NCBI GenBank assembly: GCA_002792355.1
Contig: PFOE01000003.1
Span: forward strand, 1-6,688
Direction of reading: 5' to 3'
DNA: 6,688 bases
Origin: Candidatus Roizmanbacteria bacterium CG_4_10_14_0_2_um_filter_36_35
GTDB taxonomy: Bacteria > Patescibacteriota > Microgenomatia > UBA1406 > GWC2-37-13
Within the stretch, counting starts at the first letter, position 1; every line of letters begins with the position of its first letter. Below the pieces are notes generated by a model. It ran no database searches and had not been told where the DNA came from. It worked only from the letters and a program-made list of their open reading frames with translations. Positions 1 through 3,644 of this stretch are shown here, in pieces. Position numbers and translations under genes: made by a program.

Positions 1-26
1 ATAAGTTCGAGCAAGTTTATACAAAC

Positions 27-100
27 GCACCCAAGTCCCGACTTGTCGGGCGGCACGAAGTGCCGCCCAGTGAATTGGAAGGTCGCAATCCTCTGTTTTG
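27..100 (+). repeat. Left arm of 74-bp inverted repeat
   Basis: Complementary to 1765-1838 with four mismatches (at 74, 75, 91 and 92). It includes two tandem dyads (37-50 and 48-68) but also about 30 bp of ordinary sequence (69-100), so the match is more than shared palindromes. After a 26-bp deletion the similarity resumes: 110-142 pairs with 1697-1729 at 31 of 33 positions. After an extra 41 bp it resumes again at 185-197, which pairs exactly with 1683-1695. The left side is therefore a decayed inverted copy of about the last 155 bp of the recombinase coding frame. Confidence 0.9.
37..68. repeat. Two overlapping GC-rich dyads (left copy)
   Basis: The first dyad is CCCGAC-TT-GTCGGG (37-50). 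The second is GGGCGGCAC-GAA-GTGCCGCCC (48-68, 9-bp stem), sharing GGG with the first. The same pair occurs inverted at 1797-1828. Neither is followed by a T-tract, so they do not look like ordinary intrinsic terminators. They resemble the short dispersed palindromes common in these genomes. Confidence 0.8.
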
Positions 101-166
101 ATACATCTAAAACTCTCTTTTTTCAAAAAGATTTTTATCATCTCCCCTTTTTTTTCCTAACTTTCT

Positions 167-183
167 CTCGACTTTCAGTCGAG
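167..183. repeat. 7-bp stem dyad absent from the sister copy
   Basis: The sequence is CTCGACT-TTC-AGTCGAG. It lies in a 41-bp stretch of the left recombinase-end copy that has no counterpart in the right copy, where the flanking sequences are joined directly (around 1695-1697). This marks it as a possible insertion. Confidence 0.7.
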
Positions 184-201
184 TGATGCGATTTTATTTT
201 T

Positions 202-219
202 CCCCGCCTAAAGGCGGGG
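202..219. repeat. 8-bp stem GC-rich dyad
   Basis: CCCCGCCT-AA-AGGCGGGG, preceded by a run of T. It stands at the inner border of the degraded recombinase-end copy, just after similarity to 1683-1695 ends at 197. On the minus strand it would be a GC stem followed by AAAAA-rich DNA, and on the plus strand it is followed by GCTTTG, so terminator function is weak at best. Confidence 0.7.
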
Positions 220-340
220 CTTTGCCCAAAAGCAATTGAAAAATCAAGAAAATATTTCTGATTTTTCTTTGATAATAATGACTCCTTTATCTAATACTGA
301 CTTAGTATGGATTATCAGATAAATAAAACTGATCTTGTTA

Positions 341-368
341 TTGAAAATCAAAAATAGAGGAGTAATAT
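341..368 (+). promoter_or_regulatory. Putative recombinase promoter
   Basis: A -35-like TTGAAA (341-346), a 16-base spacer and a -10-like TAATAT (363-368) would start transcription near 375, about 8 bases before the ATG at 383. An AGAGGAG stretch at 356-362 looks like a ribosome site but is 20 bases from the ATG, too far to work, and lies within the promoter spacer. AT-rich DNA makes such matches easy to find, so this is tentative. Confidence 0.4.
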
Positions 369-382
369 TTTTATCAAATAAC

Positions 383-2104
383 ATGAAAAGTCCTACCTAC
401 TTTATCTATGCCAGAAAGTCGACCGATGATGAGGAGCGTCAACAGCTGTCAATTCCGGCTCAGCTTGACGAGTTAAAAAGCTTTGCTCAAAAAGAAGGCT
501 TAACTATTATTGATACTCTAATCGAAAGTAAAACAGCTAAAGTCCCTGGCAGAGAATTATTTAATGGAATGATTGAGAGGATAAATAACGGAGAATCACA
601 AGGAATATTAGCATGGCATCCTGACCGTCTTGCCCGTAACGCTGTTGACGCCGGTCAAATCGTTCATTTACTTGATACGAATAAACTAGTTGATCTTAAG
701 TTTCCGACTTTCTGGTTTCAAAACACTCCTCAGGGACTTTTCATGTTATCAATCGCTTTTGGTCAAAGCAAATACTATGTTGACGCCTTATCTGTTAATA
801 CCAAAAGAGGCCTTCGCCAAAAAGTCAGATTAGGTTGGATGCCTGCTCAAGCTCCCAGAGGCTACCTTAATGAAAGATTATCAAAAACCATTGTCAAAGA
901 TCCTAAAGAATGGAAGCAGATAAAATTGTTATTTGAATACTATTCCCAAGGTACTCATACTTTCTCTGACGCCTCTGACTTTTTGTCGAAGAACAATTTT
1001 AAATCTTCATATGGTAATAATTTAAAAATTGATGCAGTAAAAAGTATATTGAAGAACCCTTTTTACTGTGGCCTCTTTTGGTATTCCAAAGAACTCCACC
1101 CGGGCAAACATGAGCCAATCATCTCAAAGAAACTTTATGACACGGTTCAAGAAGTTTTAACTTTAAGAAGTAGACCCCAAACCAAAGTAAAGATTCCCAA
1201 ACCTTTTACCGGTCTTATCCGTTGTGGAGAATGCGGAATGATGATAACCTCAGAAGTCCAAAAAGGTTATCTTTACTACCGCTGTACCAAGAAATCAAAA
1301 ACTCATGATTGTCAGCAACCCTTTATCCGCGAAGAAAAACTTCTTGAACAGATTAATAGTCATATCAATCAAGTTTCTTTGAGAACGGATTGGGCAGATA
1401 AAATGCTAGCCAAATTAAATAAAGAAAAGGACGATATTTCCCAATCCGTTATGGTAGCCTCCAAAGAGCTTAAAGGTGAGTTATCCGGAATCAGCAAGAA
1501 AATAAATTTTCTTCTTGATTCTTTTTTGGATCAGACGATATCCCGTGAGGATTATCTTCTCAAAAAGTCCCAGCTTATCTCAAAAAAGAAAACTCTTGAG
1601 GAAAAACTTCTGGCTCTTTCGAGGCGACCATATGATTGGCTCGAACGAATGAGAGATTGGATAGTTTCCGCTCTACGAGCGGATAAAATCGCATCGGATA
1701 ATAAAAATCTTTTTCAAAAAAGAGAGTTTCTTATTAAGTGCGGCTCGAACTTAACCCTGAAAGACAAAACAGTCGATTGCGACCTTCCAGATCACTGGGC
1801 GGCACTTCGTGCCGCCCGACAAGTCGGGACTTGGGTGCCGAGGGTCAGAGTCGAACTGACATCTGGGGTTTTTCAGACCTCCGCCGTGACCACCTTGGCT
1901 ACCTCGGCAATGTGCGCTGGGATGGGATCGAACCATCGACCTCATGTTTATAAGACATGTGCTCTAACCACTGAGCTACCAGCACTTAATATTCATGAAT
2001 TATATCAAATAAAGTGGACCTACCGAGAATTGAACCCTGCCTGCCGGCAGGCAGGTCGGATCTTTAAATTTCTAAAGTGGACTCGAGGGGAGTCGAACCC
2101 CTGA
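383..2104 (+). CDS. Large serine recombinase with read-through C-terminal tail
   Basis: DNA site-specific recombinase of the large serine family. Positions counted from ATG 383: resolvase catalytic domain about 1-150 with nucleophile Ser13 in YARKS and the DRLAR arginines Arg82 and Arg85; recombinase domain about 160-265, ending at the ILKNPFYCGLF motif; zinc ribbon with Cys281, Cys284, Cys301 and Cys310; then a coiled coil about 345-415 and a family-like ending around GSNLTLKDK. I prefer ATG 383 because the motif-bearing protein begins there; an upstream in-frame TTG at 335 adds 16 residues without family character. From about residue 471 the frame crosses palindromes, and from about 484 it is antisense to tRNAs, so the last 90 or so residues are unlikely to be ancestral. 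Domains are clear; whether the tail is made, or a truncated form acts, is unknown. It converges with the tRNA operon. Confidence 0.85.
   Translation: MKSPTYFIYARKSTDDEERQQLSIPAQLDELKSFAQKEGLTIIDTLIESKTAKVPGRELFNGMIERINNGESQGILAWHPDRLARNAVDAGQIVHLLDTNKLVDLKFPTFWFQNTPQGLFMLSIAFGQSKYYVDALSVNTKRGLRQKVRLGWMPAQAPRGYLNERLSKTIVKDPKEWKQIKLLFEYYSQGTHTFSDASDFLSKNNFKSSYGNNLKIDAVKSILKNPFYCGLFWYSKELHPGKHEPIISKKLYDTVQEVLTLRSRPQTKVKIPKPFTGLIRCGECGMMITSEVQKGYLYYRCTKKSKTHDCQQPFIREEKLLEQINSHINQVSLRTDWADKMLAKLNKEKDDISQSVMVASKELKGELSGISKKINFLLDSFLDQTISREDYLLKKSQLISKKKTLEEKLLALSRRPYDWLERMRDWIVSALRADKIASDNKNLFQKREFLIKCGSNLTLKDKTVDCDLPDHWAALRAARQVGTWVPRVRVELTSGVFQTSAVTTLATSAMCAGMGSNHRPHVYKTCALTTELPALNIHELYQIKWTYRELNPACRQAGRIFKFLKWTRGESNP
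1765..1838 (-). repeat. Right arm of 74-bp inverted repeat
   Basis: Partner of 27-100. It lies inside the open frame of the recombinase and ends three bases inside the 3' acceptor strand of the minus-strand tRNA-Phe (positions 1836-1838 are shared by tRNA and repeat). It carries the dyads 1797-1817 and 1815-1828. Confidence 0.9.
1797..1828. repeat. Two overlapping GC-rich dyads (right copy)
   Basis: GGGCGGCAC-TTC-GTGCCGCCC (1797-1817) and CCCGAC-AA-GTCGGG (1815-1828), the inverted counterpart of 37-68. They lie 7 bases past the 3' end of tRNA-Phe, so on the minus strand they could form hairpins that define or protect the end of the tRNA operon transcript, although no T-tract follows. On the plus strand they are translated in frame as part of the recombinase tail. 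Confidence 0.8.
1836..1908 (-). tRNA. tRNA-Phe (GAA)
   Basis: A complete 73-base cloverleaf. The acceptor stem is GCCGAGG/CCTCGGC with discriminator A. The anticodon loop is CTGAAAA, giving anticodon GAA. The T-stem GTCAG/CTGAC is perfect, with loop TTCGACT. There are A·C mismatches in the anticodon stem (28-42) and at 13-22 of the D-stem. CCA is not encoded (CCC follows), so a CCA-adding enzyme is needed. It is the last gene of the minus-strand tRNA operon, 4 bases after tRNA-Ile, and its 3' edge touches the inverted repeat beside the recombinase. Confidence 0.92.
1913..1985 (-). tRNA. tRNA-Ile (UAU)
   Basis: A complete 73-base cloverleaf. The acceptor stem GTGCTGG/CCAGCGC has one T·G pair. 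The anticodon stem CATGT/ACATG is perfect around loop CTTATAA, giving anticodon UAU for AUA codons. The T-stem GATGG/CCATC is perfect and the discriminator is A. CCA is not encoded. Most bacteria read AUA with a CAU tRNA whose C34 is changed to lysidine by TilS; a directly encoded UAU isoleucine tRNA is the uncommon alternative. Confidence 0.93.
2015..2059 (-). pseudogene. tRNA remnant (3' part) interrupted by a palindrome
   Basis: Reading the minus strand, a T-arm and acceptor 3' strand (TAGGTCC plus discriminator A) are present, but no matching 5' acceptor strand, D-arm or standard anticodon arm is seen between here and tRNA-Ala. The T-stem is split by the 20-bp palindrome at 2036-2055. Without it the arm reads CCGAG-TTCAATT-CTCGG, a perfect 5-bp stem with a 7-base loop. 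The TCC-A end, with T at position 70, would fit an alanine tRNA among others, but identity cannot be fixed. The 10-bp direct repeat TAAAGTGGAC at 2010-2019 and 2073-2082 marks equivalent 3' ends of this remnant and tRNA-Ala, hinting at duplication and partial deletion within the array. Confidence 0.75.
2036..2055. repeat. Perfect 20-bp palindrome inside tRNA remnant
   Basis: CCTGCCTGCCGGCAGGCAGG is fully self-complementary, centred between 2045 and 2046. It sits inside the T-stem of a tRNA remnant, and its exact removal rebuilds a perfect T-arm. No target-site duplication is evident. From memory, the same type of palindrome is frequent in candidate-phyla genomes, but that could not be verified here. 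Confidence 0.9.
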
Positions 2105-2150
2105 TTTCCGCAATGCGAATGCGGCGTTCTACCAGCTGAACTACGAGCCC
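2078..2150 (-). tRNA. tRNA-Ala (CGC)
   Basis: A complete 73-base cloverleaf. The acceptor stem GGGCTCG/CGAGTCC contains the G3·U70 wobble pair that is the main identity element for alanyl-tRNA synthetase. The anticodon loop TTCGCAT gives anticodon CGC for GCG codons. The anticodon stem CCGCA/TGCGG and T-stem AGGGG/CCCCT are perfect, and the discriminator is A. CCA is not encoded. It begins directly after the CCA of tRNA-Arg with no spacer, so the two must be separated by processing of a joint transcript. Confidence 0.95.
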
Positions 2151-2225
2151 TGGTGCACCTGGGGAGAATTGAACTTCCATCTTAGGTTCCGGAAACCTAC
2201 ATTCTGTCCGTTGAACTACGGGTGC
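2151..2225 (-). tRNA. tRNA-Arg (CCG), CCA encoded
   Basis: 75 bases including CCA. The anticodon stem TAGGT/ACCTA is perfect around loop TTCCGGA, giving anticodon CCG for CGG codons. The D-loop carries an A at the position expected for A20, an arginine identity element. The acceptor stem GCACCCG/CAGGTGC has one A·C mismatch (6-67) and the T-stem GGAAG/CTCCC another (51-63). It is the first gene of the operon, about 30 bases past the predicted transcription start, and the only one here with an encoded CCA. Confidence 0.88.
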
Positions 2226-2226
2226 A

Positions 2227-2296
2227 AAAAAACACTACCCTTTTATTGCCTGTATATTTTTATATTATACAGCCGCCAATCCAGATAGTGTTTTTT
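2227..2296 (-). terminator. Terminator-like dyad after the RRM gene
   Basis: On the minus strand, TAGTGTTTTTTT at the tRNA side pairs with AAAAAACACTA at 2286-2296, an 11-bp stem ending in a run of seven T (complement of 2226-2232). It begins 4 bases past the RRM stop codon. The 48-base interior contains a second hairpin, CTGTATA/TATACAG (2250-2256 and 2266-2272). It would stop RRM transcripts just before tRNA-Arg. The large loop makes it less typical than a short intrinsic terminator. Confidence 0.55.
2264..2269 (-). promoter_or_regulatory. -10 element of the tRNA operon promoter
   Basis: A perfect TATAAT on the minus strand puts the transcription start near 2256, about 30 bases before tRNA-Arg. 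No TTGACA-like -35 is seen at 16-18 bases. The hexamer is embedded in the inner hairpin of the terminator-like dyad, so the RRM terminator and tRNA promoter share the same DNA. Confidence 0.6.
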
Positions 2297-2300
2297 GTTT

Positions 2301-2624
2301 TTAAAATCTTGGTCTATTATCTCGTCTAAAACCGCCTCCACCGCCTCGATAACCTCCGCCGGCTGGCCGTTCTTCACGAGGTCTAGCTACATTAACAACG
2401 ATTTGTCTTTCTTCAACGGTCTTTCCGTTCATTTCAGCAGCGGCTTTTTCAGCAGCAGCTTCATCGGCAAAGGTAACAAAACCAAAGCCTTTTGATCGGC
2501 CAGACATTCTATCAGTGATAATCACAGCTTCAACTACTTCTCCATAAGAAGCAAACATTTCCTTCAAGGAATCATTAGTCATAGTCCATGGAAGATTTCC
2601 TACATAAAGTTTTTTCTTATCCAT
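2301..2624 (-). CDS. Glycine-rich RRM RNA-binding protein
   Basis: A 107-residue single-domain RNA-binding protein. An RRM fills about residues 4-82, with RNP2 LYVGNL at 6-11 and RNP1 KGFGFVTF at 45-52, including the aromatic residues that stack on RNA bases. The tail from about 83 is rich in arginine and glycine (a GGGGG run, ending DNRPRF), as in cyanobacterial Rbp and other bacterial glycine-rich RRM proteins. These bind single-stranded RNA in the cytoplasm and are often cold-responsive; the target here is unknown. ATG 2624 is supported by a strong AAAGGAGGTGA upstream, the only such site in the window. The gene has its own promoter and a leader of about 115 bases, lies downstream of uppP on the same strand, and is followed by a terminator-like dyad and the tRNA operon. 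Confidence 0.93.
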   Translation of the reverse strand: MDKKKLYVGNLPWTMTNDSLKEMFASYGEVVEAVIITDRMSGRSKGFGFVTFADEAAAEKAAAEMNGKTVEERQIVVNVARPREERPAGGGYRGGGGGFRRDNRPRF

Positions 2625-2751
2625 ATTTATATTTCACCTCCTTTCTTTGTTTGATTTTCATTAGATATTTTCATTAAATCTTGAAGAAGCTCTTATAAAC
2701 CGAAACGAAACGCAGTTTAAAAGTAAGTCTTCTCAAACTTTGTATATTATA
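2625..2751 (-). promoter_or_regulatory. RRM gene promoter and long 5' leader
   Basis: A TATAAT on the minus strand (2746-2751) overlaps the uppP stop codon and would start transcription near 2739, giving a leader of about 115 bases. No convincing -35 is seen. The leader contains a possible stem pairing TTGAGAAG with CTTCTTCAA (one bulged base) around 2679-2737. Long structured leaders are typical of cold-shock mRNAs, which fits an RRM protein, but thermal control is only an inference. Confidence 0.5.
2634..2644 (-). promoter_or_regulatory. Strong Shine-Dalgarno of the RRM gene
   Basis: AAAGGAGGTGA on the minus strand is a near-complete match to the 16S anti-Shine-Dalgarno. Its GGAGG core is 12 bases from ATG 2624, a little long. 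It decides the start codon and implies very efficient translation, in contrast to the neighbouring genes. Confidence 0.85.
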
Positions 2752-3520
2752 ACATAAATAAAAGTAAAGAGATAATGATTCGATAGATACCAAAAACAAC
2801 CAAAGAATTTTTCTTTAAGTAATTTATCAACCACTTAATCGAAATATAGGCAAATATAAAGGAAATCCAAAATCCAAAGATCAAAATCCAAATATTATCG
2901 AGACTGGAAAAAATAATTTTTCTTGATTGGTAAAGATCAAAGGCGCCGGCGGCAAAAATTGTCGGAACTGCCAATAAAAACGAATAAACAGCCGACTCTT
3001 CTCTTTTATAACCAAAAGCCATCATTCCCAACATCACTGCTCCAGCCCGGGAAACGCCGGGAACAACCGACAATGACTGTACCATTCCGATCACGACCGC
3101 GTCAAAAATGGTTAATTGAATTATTGATTTTTTAAGAACAATCCTTTTGTTTTTTACTAAATATTCAAAGACTATAAATAATAATCCGACAGAAAAAAGA
3201 GAGCCGATAATTAAATAAAACGATTCGAAAAAAATATTTTTTATTACTTTGTGTAAAAGAAAACCAACTATCGCTGTTGGGATAAATGAGATTAAGACGC
3301 TTTTTATTATCTTAGGATTTTTCAATATATATTGTATATATATAAAGACAACGGCCAAGATTGCTCCCGACTGGATAAAAACTTCAAAAAACTTCTGGAA
3401 TTCTGTTTGGGAAATGTTTAATAATTTTGAAGCAATAATTAAATGAGCAGTTGAAGAAATTGGCAGAAACTCTGTTATTCCTTCAACAATTCCTAAAATA
3501 AGAGCCTTGAATAAATTCAT
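2747..3520 (-). CDS. uppP: Undecaprenyl-diphosphatase UppP (BacA family)
   Basis: Integral membrane enzyme that removes a phosphate from undecaprenyl diphosphate, regenerating the lipid carrier for peptidoglycan and surface glycans. At 257 residues it is near the usual family length. The first signature, EGITEFLPISSTAHL (13-27), supplies Glu13, Glu17, Ser23 and His26. The second is PGVSRAGAVMLG (154-165) with Ser157 and Arg158; the family norm is PGxSRSGxT, so the second serine and the threonine are replaced here by Ala and Val. Several hydrophobic segments span the protein, including the last 30 residues. It starts at ATG 3520 with no Shine-Dalgarno but with a TAGAAT 6 bases upstream. It is divergent from the glycosyltransferase, which may use the same lipid carrier. 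Confidence 0.93.
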   Translation of the reverse strand: MNLFKALILGIVEGITEFLPISSTAHLIIASKLLNISQTEFQKFFEVFIQSGAILAVVFIYIQYILKNPKIIKSVLISFIPTAIVGFLLHKVIKNIFFESFYLIIGSLFSVGLLFIVFEYLVKNKRIVLKKSIIQLTIFDAVVIGMVQSLSVVPGVSRAGAVMLGMMAFGYKREESAVYSFLLAVPTIFAAGAFDLYQSRKIIFSSLDNIWILIFGFWISFIFAYISIKWLINYLKKNSLVVFGIYRIIISLLLFML

Positions 3521-3526
3521 TAAAAT

Positions 3527-3532
3527 ATTCTA
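3527..3532 (-). promoter_or_regulatory. -10-like hexamer just before uppP
   Basis: TAGAAT on the minus strand with 6 bases to ATG 3520. A start about 7 bases downstream would place the first nucleotide of the mRNA at the ATG. GATAAT at 3534-3539 is an alternative. The same spacing is seen upstream of the glycosyltransferase and Nudix genes. Confidence 0.4.
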
Positions 3533-3543
3533 CATTATCTTTG

Positions 3544-3624
3544 AGGTTCGAAGATACTTTTTTGAGACAATCGCCTGGGGCCCTTTTGGGGTGAGGCGGT
3601 CGAAAAAAACGGTATCGAGAACCT
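3544..3624. repeat. 81-bp imperfect dyad between divergent genes
   Basis: Nested complementary blocks share almost the same centre: AGGTTC (3544-3549) with GAACCT (3619-3624), GATAC (3553-3557) with GTATC (3612-3616), and CGCCT (3572-3576) with AGGCG (3594-3598). T-rich and A-rich arms lie between them. It occupies most of the spacer between uppP and the glycosyltransferase. It could be an operator region, a decayed palindromic element or an old hairpin; there is no clear terminator tail. Confidence 0.65.
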
Positions 3625-3632
3625 AAATAGGG

Positions 3633-3638
3633 TATAAT
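3633..3638 (+). promoter_or_regulatory. -10 hexamer just before the glycosyltransferase
   Basis: A perfect TATAAT with 6 bases to ATG 3645, placing the expected transcription start at the start codon itself. There is no Shine-Dalgarno between them and no good -35. This suggests a leaderless mRNA. Confidence 0.6.
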
Positions 3639-3644
3639 TGTTCA

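Larger units (their letters stand above)
1..340. other. Gene-free left flank with recombinase-end remnant and palindromes
   Basis: No credible coding region is seen before the recombinase. The stretch holds an inverted, degraded copy of the recombinase 3' end (27-197, in three blocks) and four GC-rich or mixed dyads (37-50, 48-68, 167-183, 202-219). From 220 to 340 it is plain AT-rich DNA leading to the recombinase promoter. The first 26 bases cannot be assigned. An 11-base match between 2-12 and the complement of 1743-1753 is noted but may be chance. Confidence 0.6.
27..1838. mobile_element. Candidate serine-recombinase element bounded by inverted repeats
   Basis: A large serine recombinase gene lies between two inverted copies of a 74-bp sequence (27-100 and 1765-1838). 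The right arm overlaps the last three bases of the tRNA-Phe acceptor stem plus the 3' flank, a usual sort of place for integrated elements. Serine recombinases excise or integrate between directly oriented sites and invert the DNA between inverted sites, so this geometry, if the arms hold att-like cores, would predict inversion of the 1.8-kb segment. It could also be a passive inverted duplication of the gene end. No cargo other than the recombinase is present. The exact element boundaries are an inference. Confidence 0.4.

Noticed and set aside
2..12. 11-base match to the complement of 1743-1753 as an att core
   Set aside because: It lies outside the left arm of the inverted repeat but inside the recombinase end on the right, so the geometry does not fit a crossover core. 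Too short to claim.
1738..1953. Open frame of 71 codons on the plus strand and one of 64 on the minus strand over the same DNA
   Set aside because: Both lie across the recombinase end, the palindromes and antisense or sense tRNA sequence. The peptides match typical false proteins from tRNA regions.
2295..2495. Plus-strand open frame opposite the RRM gene
   Set aside because: Antisense shadow of a clear RRM coding sequence; low-complexity Ser/Phe peptide with no family features.
2923..3446. Two plus-strand open frames opposite uppP
   Set aside because: Antisense to a well-supported membrane protein; no start signals or recognisable motifs.
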